A DNA stretch of 32,911 nucleotides from Flavobacteriaceae bacterium. Lineage in GTDB: Bacteria > Bacteroidota > Bacteroidia > Flavobacteriales > Flavobacteriaceae. The DNA lies in contig JANQKN010000208.1 of assembly GCA_028281065.1 (NCBI GenBank), positions 1-32,911 on the forward strand, given 5' to 3'. A program made the translations under genes and the position numbers. Of this stretch, positions 6,974 to 15,237 are shown one piece after another. Positions within the stretch are counted from its first letter, which is position 1; each line of letters starts with the position of its first letter. The notes under the pieces are model-generated. The model was not told the origin of the DNA, did not search any database, and was given only the letters and a program-made list of their open reading frames with translations.

Positions 6974-8449
6974 TTAAGATTTTATGAATTTCTTGGTGAT
7001 TGTTTGTCCATCTTTGGTAATGGAAGCAAAATAGATACCCGATGGTAAATGTGATATGTCTATTTGAGTGCTTGAAGTTTCCTTGACCCACTGCCCTTTT
7101 AGGGTATATATTTGAATGGAATCTACAGCAATATCGGTCTGGATATGCAAGACATCCTTAACAGGATTTGGATAAAGGGAAATCGCAATGGTTTCCAAGT
7201 CTACTAGATCCAAAATGCATTCTGAGCTATAATTTGCCCAAGAGTCCTTACACCAATCGGGTCCGGATTGGGACTGGCAAACCACGGAGTTTGCAAAATC
7301 CTCATTGTCAACTGCTATACACAATAGGTCAGGATTACCCGCAGCTTGCATATAACCTAGGTTGACAATATTGGTTCCATTTTTAAGGTTTAAGCTTGTC
7401 AATTGGTTGTTTTCACAATTCAAACCCGTAAGGCTTGGGATTTGGCTAACATCCAAACTGGTCAATTGATTATCATAACAAATTAAACTCTGAAGGTTTG
7501 GGTTTTGGCTAACATCTAACTCGGTGAGTTGATTATAATAAACATATAAATTTTCTAGGTTTGGGCTCTGGGTAACATCCAGCTCGGTGAGTTGATTATT
7601 ATTAGCATATAAATTTATTAAAGCTGGGTTCTGGCTAACATCCAAACTGGTCAATTGATTATAAACGCATTCTAACATTTCAAGATTTGGATTTTGTGTG
7701 GCATCCAAGGTAACTAATAGATTATGTCTGCAATCTAAAGTCTCCAGATTTAAGTTTTGTGTAACATCAATGCTTGTTAATTGATTCCAATCACATTTTA
7801 AATTTTTAAGATTTGGATTTTGTGTGACATCCAAGGTAGCTAATAGATTAATTGAGCAATCTAAAGTCTCCAGATTTAAGTTTTGTGTAACATCAATGCT
7901 TGTTAATAGATTCCATCTACAATAGACCGATACAAGATTTGGGCTCTGGCTAAGATACAAACTGGTCAATTGATTCCCTCCGCAACGTAATTTAACTAGA
8001 TTTAGATTTTGTGTGACATCCAAACTGGTCAATTGATTAGCCGCGCAATTTAAATCTTCAAGATTAGGATTCTGTGTAAGATCTAGGCTGGTTAATTGGT
8101 TCTCAGTACAATATAACAGTTCAAGGTTTGTAAGTTGTGTTACATCCAATTCGGTTAATTCATTGTAAATACAACTCAGTGAAACAATATTTGTGAATTC
8201 CTCTATACCCTCTAAAGACGAAATAAATTTGTTATGAACTTTGAGATTTGTAATTGCTAATGCTTCAGAAACTTGTATTACACCATCATTATTAGTATCG
8301 ACATTGCTATCTAAAGTTCCATCGCCATTTGTGTCTGTGCACAAACTGTTGACCAAGGCGTTTTTAAAATTGGGATCGGGGATATCTACAATCTGGGCTT
8401 TTATGGCAGTAAACACTAAAACAAAGACTAAAAAGAAATATTTTTTCAT
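6974..8449 (-). CDS. Secreted leucine-rich-repeat protein with T9SS type A sorting domain
   Basis: A 491-residue exported protein. A signal peptide (1-18, ending TAIKAQ) is followed by a calcium-loop-like segment with DTNGDGTLD at 39-47 and DTNNDGVIQ at 51-59. Residues 101-352 hold twelve 21-residue leucine-rich repeats of the form LDVTQNPNLxxLxCxxNQLTS. A Cys-containing linker leads to a Por secretion-system sorting domain from about 424 to 491 (LYPNPVKDVLHIQT ... GIYFASITKDGQTITKKFIKS). Such proteins cross the outer membrane through the type IX system and are usually attached to or released from the cell surface. The repeats suggest binding to a protein or glycan partner. It is convergent with the decarboxylase, and no binding partner is evident nearby. 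Confidence 0.93.
   Translation of the reverse strand: MKKYFFLVFVLVFTAIKAQIVDIPDPNFKNALVNSLCTDTNGDGTLDSNVDTNNDGVIQVSEALAITNLKVHNKFISSLEGIEEFTNIVSLSCIYNELTELDVTQLTNLELLYCTENQLTSLDLTQNPNLEDLNCAANQLTSLDVTQNLNLVKLRCGGNQLTSLYLSQSPNLVSVYCRWNLLTSIDVTQNLNLETLDCSINLLATLDVTQNPNLKNLKCDWNQLTSIDVTQNLNLETLDCRHNLLVTLDATQNPNLEMLECVYNQLTSLDVSQNPALINLYANNNQLTELDVTQSPNLENLYVYYNQLTELDVSQNPNLQSLICYDNQLTSLDVSQIPSLTGLNCENNQLTSLNLKNGTNIVNLGYMQAAGNPDLLCIAVDNEDFANSVVCQSQSGPDWCKDSWANYSSECILDLVDLETIAISLYPNPVKDVLHIQTDIAVDSIQIYTLKGQWVKETSSTQIDISHLPSGIYFASITKDGQTITKKFIKS
7394..8149 (-). repeat. Twelve 63-bp tandem repeats coding for leucine-rich repeats
   Basis: Twelve consecutive 63-bp units encode the 21-residue repeats of the LRR protein. 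Units differ by point changes, but a pair of units (7681-7785) is nearly identical to the next pair (7807-7911), offset by exactly 126 bp, which indicates a recent two-unit duplication. Confidence 0.9.
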
Positions 8450-8648
8450 AGCACGTTGTATTCAATTTTTAGGTTAAAAGAAATACAAATCATGCAGTTT
8501 ACAATATCCTATATGATAAGCGGGCATCCTTAAGGACCATAGGGCGATATTAGGAATAAACGGGATTTCAGCTATTTTTCTAGAAAAAACAAAGAAGCCA
8601 GCCCCGTAGAGCCAGCTCCTTTTACAAACATCTAAAATCTAAACTATA

Positions 8649-10277
8649 TTATTTGTTGTTCACCAAGCTCATTAGGTCAACATCATTTCCTAGCAATACC
8701 TGGTTGCCATCGATACGTCCTTCCAAAGGACCATTTTCCAATTTTAATACCCCTCGTGGACATACAGCAGAACAAATCCCGCAACCTACACAACTGGCAC
8801 GAACAATGTTTTCGCCTTTTTGCGCGTAACTACGCACGTCGATTCCCATCTCACAGTAGGTAGAACAATTTCCGCAAGAAATGCACTGCCCACCATTAGT
8901 GGTAATCCTGAATTTGGAGAACAATCGCTGCTGAATCCCCAAGATTCCTGCCATAGGACATCCCATTCTACACCAAACACGGTTTCCGAAAATAGGGTAG
9001 AACCCGGTTCCGATAACTCCGGAGAAAATAGATCCGATCAAGAATCCATAAGAGCTTCTAAGAGCAGCATCGTAACTGTATATATTGTCGTTAAGTCCGA
9101 AAGAGAAATATTTGGCGTTGATTTTAATCTGACTTAGATCCACAAAGTAAATTACTGCAAAGAATGCCAACGTAACGATTAAATAAACAACGGCTCCTTT
9201 AAAGGCATCGTTTTTCAATTGTTTTCTTTTGAAGTATGCGATTCCAGCAAATAAAGCAATCAAGAAGAGGCTAACCAAGATTACAAACGTCTTTTTGGTA
9301 AGCCAATACTTTTCAGAATCGTACCCCAAATAAGTGCTTACCACAGCAGTGGTCATGACTACGGAGAAGACCAAAACGGAGTGGATTACCCAACGCTCTA
9401 CTTTCCAAGCTACCATTCGCTTGTCACTCAAATGTCTAAAGGAGTCCCCAGCAGTTTCGGCCAAGCCACCACAACCACAAACCCAAGAGCAGTACCAGCG
9501 CTTTCCATACTTATAGGTGAGGATGGGCGAGATAACAAATACGGAAAGAATGGCAAAAATCAAGAAGGCCAACCCTATGTTTTGCGCATTGATAAACTGA
9601 TCTACCCTCCAACCATCGAACGCGTAGTAGTTTAATGGCCACATATTCTTTAAATCGTTATAAGGTAAAGAGAACGAATCGCTGTTAAGGCGTGCCATCA
9701 GTTCAGGGATTAAAAAGGCAAACCCTGTTTGGAAAAACATAACACTTATGGTACGCAATTGTTCATAACGATTGTGACGGTATTTCCAAATGAACTTAAT
9801 CCCAAAAGCCAAGATGGCTACGGTATAGAGGGTTCCATACACAAACCATTGACTAGCTGGGTTTCCGCTTAACAATCGGCTTAGTGGATCGAACAAACCT
9901 ACAATTCCTGTATTACCATCGGGATTGGCGCCCAAAAGCCCTTCGTAAAAGTAAAGGATCACATAAAAGCCCGTTAGGGTAATCCCGGCAACCCAACCCC
10001 AAAATCCACGGCTGGAGATGCTTTTTATCCATACCCCATGGTTCTTTATCCCTTCCAGTTTGCCACTATAGGATCCTTTGGAGAAGAGAAGGATTCCTAG
10101 TGTAATAGCTACAAGTGATATAGTAAGCCACAAGCCTTTGTTGGAAAATTCGTTAAACAGGGAAAGGACTATAATTCCCAATCCTGCCAAACCGATAACG
10201 GTGGCTATCTTTTGGGTTGGGTTTAAGTAATTTGATGCGTCACCTGTAAGTGACATATTTCGTTGTATTGTACTCAT
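8649..10277 (-). CDS. Membrane-bound polyferredoxin, NapH/NosR/CcoG-like 4Fe-4S protein
   Basis: A 542-residue inner-membrane iron-sulfur protein, expected to pass electrons between a quinone or flavoprotein and an unknown acceptor. Hydrophobic segments occur at about 24-42, 48-66, 93-111, 146-165, 233-255, 297-317, 329-348, 360-379 and 408-425. A Cys cluster CSWVCGCGG (263-271) and a CRMGCP block (436-441) match the conserved membrane Cys motifs of NapH/NosR/CcoG-type proteins. The C-terminus has two classic cluster motifs, CISCGNCSTYC (465-475) and CVGCGICSAVCP (496-507). It lies 3 bases after the FAD/NAD oxidoreductase gene on the same strand, so the two almost certainly work as a pair. 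No N2O or nitrate reductase genes are present, so the exact partner is open. Confidence 0.88.
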   Translation of the reverse strand: MSTIQRNMSLTGDASNYLNPTQKIATVIGLAGLGIIVLSLFNEFSNKGLWLTISLVAITLGILLFSKGSYSGKLEGIKNHGVWIKSISSRGFWGWVAGITLTGFYVILYFYEGLLGANPDGNTGIVGLFDPLSRLLSGNPASQWFVYGTLYTVAILAFGIKFIWKYRHNRYEQLRTISVMFFQTGFAFLIPELMARLNSDSFSLPYNDLKNMWPLNYYAFDGWRVDQFINAQNIGLAFLIFAILSVFVISPILTYKYGKRWYCSWVCGCGGLAETAGDSFRHLSDKRMVAWKVERWVIHSVLVFSVVMTTAVVSTYLGYDSEKYWLTKKTFVILVSLFLIALFAGIAYFKRKQLKNDAFKGAVVYLIVTLAFFAVIYFVDLSQIKINAKYFSFGLNDNIYSYDAALRSSYGFLIGSIFSGVIGTGFYPIFGNRVWCRMGCPMAGILGIQQRLFSKFRITTNGGQCISCGNCSTYCEMGIDVRSYAQKGENIVRASCVGCGICSAVCPRGVLKLENGPLEGRIDGNQVLLGNDVDLMSLVNNK

Positions 10278-10280
10278 GGC

Positions 10281-11582
10281 TTATGCGTTAACGGTTGTTT
10301 GTTGGGAATAGGCTGAAAGAATCTGGGATTCGAAATGCTTGTAAAACTCAGGGTCGAAATTGGCTTCACGTAAATGATCCATTACATAATCGGTACTACG
10401 ACCTTCAGTCAACCAGCGGTCGAATACTTCATGCCGCATTCGGATACCAAAGGTATTGAGTCCCAAAAATTTTCCGGTGGACGTTTCGGTGCAAACGGTA
10501 ATGCACTTGGTGTCGTCTTCGTGTTTCCAATGGAAATGGGTCTCATTTTCCCTGGGTTTGGAAAATACCCAACCATAGGTTTGGTATTCTATATCGAAAA
10601 ACTTGGCACTGTTAAACCAATGCCCGGGTTTGTACTCGGTAGGATTCCCACAAAGGGTTTGCGCTACGGTTTCACCCATCATTCTACCTGTATACCAAAC
10701 GGCTTCGATGGGTCGTCGATTGCCAATGGGTTCGTGCTGTTCGGCACAGTCGCCAATGGCGTAAATGTCTTTTATGTTGGTTTCCAGCATTCGGTTTACC
10801 TTAATGCCGCGTCCTAATTCAATTCCACTGTCTTTCAGGAAATCGATGTTAGGGGATACCCCAGCCGTAAGGCCTACGACATCGCAGGCAATTTCTTCGC
10901 CGGTTTCGGCAATAACAGCGGCACGGGCACGTCCGTTTTCATCGGCAATGATTTCCTTTAAGTTGGAGGAAAGACGCAAATCGATATGGTGGTTTTTTAT
11001 ATGCCTGTTGATCATAGCACTTTCCCCTTCGGGAAGTACGCCGTTCCAGAAACTGCTTTCCCGTACTAAAAAAGTAACGGGAATTGCTCGGGAAGCGAGC
11101 ATTTCGGCCAATTCAATTCCTATGAGTCCACCTCCTACAATGACAGCATGTTTACATACCTTATTATTAGGGGCGTTTTTTTCCAATGCTTCCAGGTCTT
11201 GGTAGGAATAGAGTCCTTGCACGCCGTCTAAATCCTGTCCAGGCCACCCAAATTTGTTGGGTTTGGAACCTACGGCAAGGACGAGCTTGTCGTAATCTAA
11301 TAGAGAATTGTCGGCAAATTTCAATCGCTTATTTGCGTGGTCCACGGTTTCCACATAGCCTCTTTTAAGCTCGATCCTGTTCTTTTTCCAGAAGTAATCT
11401 TCGTAGGGCTTTGTGTGCTCATAATTCATGTGTCCCATGTAGATGTACATAAGGGCCGTACGGGAAAAAAAGTGGTCGGTTTCTGCGGAGACAATGGTGA
11501 TTTTTTTGTCGGAGTGTTTTCTGATGTGCCTTGCGGCAGTGACCCCCGAAATTCCATTTCCTATAATAACAATGTGTTCCAT
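10281..11582 (-). CDS. FAD/NAD(P)-dependent oxidoreductase, rubredoxin/nitrite-reductase-like
   Basis: A two-dinucleotide-fold flavoprotein of 433 residues from the pyridine nucleotide-disulfide oxidoreductase group. FAD-binding GNGISG lies at 8-13, NAD(P)-binding GGGLIG at 150-155 and the second FAD contact AIGDCAE at 275-281. There is no redox-active CxxxxC near the first fold, so it resembles rubredoxin- or ferredoxin-reductases and the NirB N-terminus rather than thiol reductases. The extra C-terminal region (about 320-433) is unlike standard short reductases. The polyferredoxin gene follows 3 bases later, which suggests NAD(P)H oxidation feeding electrons into that membrane protein, or the reverse. 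It is divergent from a DUF547 gene across about 190 bp. Confidence 0.9.
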   Translation of the reverse strand: MEHIVIIGNGISGVTAARHIRKHSDKKITIVSAETDHFFSRTALMYIYMGHMNYEHTKPYEDYFWKKNRIELKRGYVETVDHANKRLKFADNSLLDYDKLVLAVGSKPNKFGWPGQDLDGVQGLYSYQDLEALEKNAPNNKVCKHAVIVGGGLIGIELAEMLASRAIPVTFLVRESSFWNGVLPEGESAMINRHIKNHHIDLRLSSNLKEIIADENGRARAAVIAETGEEIACDVVGLTAGVSPNIDFLKDSGIELGRGIKVNRMLETNIKDIYAIGDCAEQHEPIGNRRPIEAVWYTGRMMGETVAQTLCGNPTEYKPGHWFNSAKFFDIEYQTYGWVFSKPRENETHFHWKHEDDTKCITVCTETSTGKFLGLNTFGIRMRHEVFDRWLTEGRSTDYVMDHLREANFDPEFYKHFESQILSAYSQQTTVNA

Positions 11583-11629
11583 AGAATTTTAATTGGTTGG
11601 CTACTCTGTCGCTATTAAAGTTAAGTACA

Positions 11630-11680
11630 TTACACTAAATATCTTATTTGGAATGAAAATAAATTTAGAATTAAGTGTAA
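11630..11680. promoter_or_regulatory. Inverted repeat in the oxidoreductase/DUF547 divergent region
   Basis: TTACACTAAAT at 11630-11640 faces ATTAAGTGTAA at 11670-11680; ten of eleven positions match in inverted orientation with 29 bases between. It lies nearer the oxidoreductase start. It could be a pair of half-sites for a regulator of the divergent pair. No regulator gene is adjacent, and chance is possible. Confidence 0.35.
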
Positions 11681-11721
11681 GGTTTCCAGATTTGTAATTC
11701 GAAAAAAAAATGAAAAAAGTT

Positions 11722-11751
11722 TGTAAGCATTGGGGAAAGGTATTCGACTTA
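11722..11751 (+). promoter_or_regulatory. ECF-sigma-like promoter upstream of DUF547 gene
   Basis: TGTAAG at 11722-11727 and CGACTTA at 11745-11751, with 17 bases between, 22 bases before the DUF547 start. It resembles the TGTAAC/GGTCTTC pair in front of the ECF sigma gene at about 21.4 kb, with one base more in the gap. This is a candidate target of that sigma factor, or of another ECF factor with similar specificity. Confidence 0.45.
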
Positions 11752-11773
11752 GGCGACATCAAAAAAAGAAAAA

Positions 11774-12490
11774 ATGAAAAATCTGATTATCGCCATAACC
11801 GCATTTTTAGCATTAACCGCTACTACGGTAAATGCACAATCAACTAGTGAGTTCTTTACTAAGTCCGATGCGTTTCTAAGTAAATATGTATCGCAAGGAA
11901 AAGTAGACTATAAAGGGATTAAGGCTAATGTTGCCGAGCTAAACGAGCTGTTGGAAATAGCCAAAAACATTTCTGTTACCACATCGAAACCTAAGGAATA
12001 CCAAGCCTTTTGGATTAACGCTTATAACCTTTCTGTGATAAAAGGAATAATTGACAATTATGGAATTAAGTCTCCTTTAGATAAAAAAGGGTTTTTCGAT
12101 AAGACCAAATACGAATTGGGGGGTACTTCCATTACGTTAAACGATATTGAGCACAAGAATTTGAGACCCAAATTCAACGATGCACGCTTCCATTTCGTGT
12201 TGGTTTGTGGGGCCAAAGGATGCCCTCCGCTTATAGGAGAAGCCTACACGCCAGCCAACTTGGAAAATTTATTGGAACAGCAAACAATAAAAGCATTGAA
12301 CGATAGTTCTTTTATAAGGGTTTCTGGAAAAAAAGTTGCCTTTTCCGAAATCTTCAAATGGTACAAAGAGGACTTTGTCTCTAAGGGTAGCAACGAAATA
12401 GACTACCTAAACAAGTACCGAAAAGAAAAAGTTCCAGAGAACGCGAAGGTCACCTATTATTCCTACGACTGGCGTCTCAATTCTAAATAA
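11774..12490 (+). CDS. Exported DUF547 protein (paralogue 1)
   Basis: A 238-residue protein of the DUF547 family, biochemical role unknown to me. A signal peptide (1-22, ending VNAQS) points to the periplasm. Family blocks are AFWINAYNLSVIKGI at 78-92, the HFVLVCGAKGCPPL block with H140, C145 and C150, and the closing SYDWRLNSK. The H-x4-C-x4-C-P spacing is shared with two further DUF547 proteins in this window (19549-20340 and 20342-21235). It is divergent from the FAD oxidoreductase/polyferredoxin pair, preceded by an ECF-like promoter, and followed 97 bases on by an outer membrane beta-barrel gene. The conserved His and Cys residues suggest a catalytic or metal(loid)-binding site; this is inference. 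Confidence 0.9.
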   Translation: MKNLIIAITAFLALTATTVNAQSTSEFFTKSDAFLSKYVSQGKVDYKGIKANVAELNELLEIAKNISVTTSKPKEYQAFWINAYNLSVIKGIIDNYGIKSPLDKKGFFDKTKYELGGTSITLNDIEHKNLRPKFNDARFHFVLVCGAKGCPPLIGEAYTPANLENLLEQQTIKALNDSSFIRVSGKKVAFSEIFKWYKEDFVSKGSNEIDYLNKYRKEKVPENAKVTYYSYDWRLNSK

Positions 12491-12502
12491 CATTCTAATA
12501 GT

Positions 12503-12549
12503 CTTCCCGCTTGTCGAACCAGTCCCCAAGATTCGGCAAGCAGCGGAAG
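12503..12549. repeat. Long imperfect hairpin between DUF547 and barrel genes
   Basis: CTTCCCGCTTGTCGAA at 12503-12518 pairs with TTCGGCAAGCAGCGGAAG at 12532-12549, with a two-base bulge and a 13-base loop. It is markedly more GC-rich than its AT-rich surroundings. There is no T tract, so it may be an mRNA stability or attenuation hairpin, or a remnant of a small repeated element. Confidence 0.55.
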
Positions 12550-12587
12550 CACAATTCACAAAAACCAAATTACCAAAAGAAAAAACG

Positions 12588-13469
12588 ATGAAAATTTCAA
12601 AAAAATTAATTGCTACAGGATTATTATGTCTCATTTTTGCCGTAGGGTTCGCTCAAGAAGACGATGAAGATACAGGGGGATCGGTGATCCAAACCCTAAC
12701 TCCTTCCAAACTAATCGGAAAAGGACAGTTCGATATTAAATGGTTCAACAACCTATACACCCAAACCGAAAGTACCTTTAGCGATGGTACCGAGCCCAGA
12801 CAAACCTTCTTTACTTCCACGTTGGAAGGATACACAGGGGTAGGTGAAAACAGACGTGTTAACTTGGGATTAATCCTAGAATTTAGAAGTAACGTAATTG
12901 CCGATAGAAGTGCCTTGGATGTTTTCAGTTTTGATGGAGAACGCGGTACGGCACGAAGTGGTTTTACTTCCATTGCCCCTTCGGTGAAGTTTGTGCCTTT
13001 CGAAAATGTAAACAACTTCTCCGTTCAGAGTTCCTTTTTTATTCCTTTGGTGGATAACGAAGTAGAGGATGGGGTGTTCTTGGATCAGAACGGATTCATC
13101 TGGCAAAACAGGTTTTTCTACGACTATACCCTTCCAGGAGATAAATTTCAATTATTTACTGAAATCAACAGTGAATTCAATTTCGGGGATGAGGCTGACA
13201 GTTTTGCCAACAATAGTTTGCGCTTAACGCCAGGGGTCTTCTTCAGTTATTTCCCATCGTCTAAGTTTACCGTACTGGCATTGGCCCAGCACTCGCAATT
13301 GATCGATCTAGGAAATGATTTCTCCCAGGACTTTACAGCCCTAGGAGGAGGAGCCAAATACCAGCTTACAGACGAATTGAACATAGAAGCACTGTATACC
13401 AACTTTGTACGTGGAAACGATACAGGATTGGGTGAAACTTTTAATATAGGTTTAAGAGCGGTCTTTTAG
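12588..13469 (+). CDS. Outer membrane beta-barrel protein of unknown function
   Basis: A 293-residue exported protein with a clear signal peptide (1-22, ending AVGFAQ) and an acidic mature N-terminus (EDDEDTGG). The remainder alternates hydrophobic and polar residues in strands rich in aromatic residues, and ends in Phe (IGLRAVF), typical of outer membrane barrels. There is no TonB box, plug domain or recognised substrate motif. It may be transcribed with the DUF547 gene 97 bases upstream, but a strong hairpin separates them. With the divergent oxidoreductase/polyferredoxin it may form one functional block. It could be a channel or a MetA-pathway-like outer membrane protein; I do not recognise the family firmly. 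Confidence 0.75.
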   Translation: MKISKKLIATGLLCLIFAVGFAQEDDEDTGGSVIQTLTPSKLIGKGQFDIKWFNNLYTQTESTFSDGTEPRQTFFTSTLEGYTGVGENRRVNLGLILEFRSNVIADRSALDVFSFDGERGTARSGFTSIAPSVKFVPFENVNNFSVQSSFFIPLVDNEVEDGVFLDQNGFIWQNRFFYDYTLPGDKFQLFTEINSEFNFGDEADSFANNSLRLTPGVFFSYFPSSKFTVLALAQHSQLIDLGNDFSQDFTALGGGAKYQLTDELNIEALYTNFVRGNDTGLGETFNIGLRAVF

Positions 13470-13505
13470 AAAAAAGCTAATTTGTAGCAGTAAACATGAA
13501 TCCTT

Positions 13506-14504
13506 ATGCGAGTTCTAAAATTTCTACTGCTACTTATAATATTACAAAGTTGTGAAGCCCAAAATTCCCGAATTAATGGAGTGAGTTTTGTGGCTTCACC
13601 CAAAAAAGCCGATCAGGTCCATGTGGATCCGGTGGTAAACGTAAAAGCCAATTATGCTGCAGTCATGCCGTTTGGTTTTATACGCAACCTGGAATCTCCA
13701 CAGATTATTTACAATACAGATCGGCAGTGGTTTGGGGAAACCCGCGAAGGAGCTGCGCAGTACATAGACATATTGAAAGCCAACGGCATTAAGGTCATGC
13801 TAAAGCCCCAGATTTGGATTTGGCATGGTGAGTTTACAGGCTACCTAAAGATGAATTCGGAAGAAGACTGGAAAACCCTGGAAGATTCGTACCGTACGTT
13901 TATTCTGGATTATGCGCGTTTGGCACAGGAAAAGAATGTGGCTTTGCTATGCATTGGCACCGAATTGGAGCAGTTTGTTATGAACCGTTCCGAGTACTGG
14001 GATGGACTCATTGCGGAGATAAAAGATATTTACAAAGGGGAACTCACCTATGCGGCAAATTGGGATGAATATAAAAGGGTCCCTTTCTGGAAAGAAATGG
14101 ATTATATAGGCGTAGATGCGTATTTCCCTATTTCTGAAAAAGTGACCCCTGGTTTTGAAGAAGCCAAAGAAGGTTGGAAACCTTGGTTAAAGGAAATGGA
14201 AACTATTTCGACCAATAATGGGAAATCGGTCATTTTTACGGAGTATGGGTACCGTAGTGTGGACTATGCAGGAAAGGAACCTTGGGTAAGCGATCGAAAC
14301 ATGACAGAGGTGAATCTGGAAGCACAGGTAAACCTAACCAAGGCACTTTACGAAGTGATGTACGAAAAGGAATGGTTTAAAGGCGGTTTTATTTGGAAAT
14401 GGTTTATCGACCATCCCAAATCCGGCGGGGTAGAAAACTCACGGTTTACACCCCAAAACAAACCTGTAGAGCAGGTGATAAGACAATATTATGAAGACAA
14501 TTAG
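13506..14504 (+). CDS. Lipoprotein glycoside hydrolase, GH113-like
   Basis: A 332-residue (beta/alpha)8 enzyme resembling family GH113, whose characterised members are beta-mannanases. It starts at ATG 13506 with a short signal peptide and lipobox LQSC, so C16 would be lipidated. IKVMLKPQIWIWHGEF at 95-110 is a family-like substrate strand. The likely acid/base Glu is E153 in CIGTELEQF and the likely nucleophile E246 in IFTEYGYRS, each on the expected strand ends. Its 3' end overlaps the next lipoprotein gene by 14 bases, and that gene in turn overlaps an Omp85-like gene. There are no SusC/SusD genes here, so this is not a standard polysaccharide utilisation locus. The substrate is unproven. 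Confidence 0.85.
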   Translation: MRVLKFLLLLIILQSCEAQNSRINGVSFVASPKKADQVHVDPVVNVKANYAAVMPFGFIRNLESPQIIYNTDRQWFGETREGAAQYIDILKANGIKVMLKPQIWIWHGEFTGYLKMNSEEDWKTLEDSYRTFILDYARLAQEKNVALLCIGTELEQFVMNRSEYWDGLIAEIKDIYKGELTYAANWDEYKRVPFWKEMDYIGVDAYFPISEKVTPGFEEAKEGWKPWLKEMETISTNNGKSVIFTEYGYRSVDYAGKEPWVSDRNMTEVNLEAQVNLTKALYEVMYEKEWFKGGFIWKWFIDHPKSGGVENSRFTPQNKPVEQVIRQYYEDN

Positions 14505-15237
14505 TAACTACATTTGGGTGTTGATGTTCGCCTTGGTGGCTTGTTCGGAAAATGATGATGCCACCGAAATAAACACAACGTCACTAACCTTGGCAGAAAT
14601 GATAGCAGAGGGTCCAGTAGAATTGGACAATGTTATAGCCTGCGCTTCGGGTTCTGAAGTTGACGCAAATGAAGTAATTGTCTATCTATATCCCCGTCCT
14701 GGAGTGACCAACATTCGGTATTTTGAAACCGAAACGGTTGAGGTAAGCCCTACCGACTACGAAAGTTATACAGAAGTTGAAGTAACTACCATGGATTACT
14801 TTAATGGATACCTACTACAGATTAAAAGGCAGTTGGATCAAGAAAAGTGGGTGATTGTAACTTTTGAAGAAGAAGGGGCCTTACAGGTTTCCAATCCCAT
14901 ACGTTTAAAACACCTTACACAAAACACCCAATTTAGGGATGGATTCCATGTAGGATCCTTGCCCACTGGGATGCCTTCGTTTGCATGGGGAAATGTAGCC
15001 ACTTCTTTCGATGCCATTTATTTTCAGGTGGTTTCCGATGCCAATAATGACTTGCTTTCGGGAACCTATACGTTCGAAGCACAGTTTCAGTATTATAAAA
15101 CAGACAATGTGGTATTGAATATTACCGAAGGAATCCCTCCAGATTTGGAACCAGGGATGTCCTATAATTTTACAGTACTCGGTGTAAGTGAAGATAATTG
15201 GGTAAACCTCATTGGACAAAAACCATTCTCGTTTTGA
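14491..15237 (+). CDS. Lipoprotein of unknown function
   Basis: A 248-residue lipoprotein with a signal peptide and lipobox LVAC (C18 lipidated), followed by an acidic stretch SENDDATE that may direct surface display as described for some Bacteroidota lipoproteins. No recognised domain was identified; the middle and C-terminal parts look beta-rich (for example GTYTFEAQFQYYKTDNVVLNI). It overlaps the GH113-like gene by 14 bases upstream and the Omp85-like gene by 4 bases downstream, so all three are probably translated together. A partner role for the hydrolase or the barrel is likely, but the nature of that role cannot be read. Confidence 0.82.
   Translation: MKTISNYIWVLMFALVACSENDDATEINTTSLTLAEMIAEGPVELDNVIACASGSEVDANEVIVYLYPRPGVTNIRYFETETVEVSPTDYESYTEVEVTTMDYFNGYLLQIKRQLDQEKWVIVTFEEEGALQVSNPIRLKHLTQNTQFRDGFHVGSLPTGMPSFAWGNVATSFDAIYFQVVSDANNDLLSGTYTFEAQFQYYKTDNVVLNITEGIPPDLEPGMSYNFTVLGVSEDNWVNLIGQKPFSF

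Noticed and set aside
7394-8149. CRISPR array or other non-coding repeat
   Set aside because: The 63-bp units have no spacers, stay in frame and code for leucine-rich repeats.
8590-8640. Possible terminator after the polyferredoxin gene around AGCCAGC repeats
   Set aside because: AGCCAGC occurs twice in direct, not inverted, orientation, and no stable stem followed by a T tract could be drawn.
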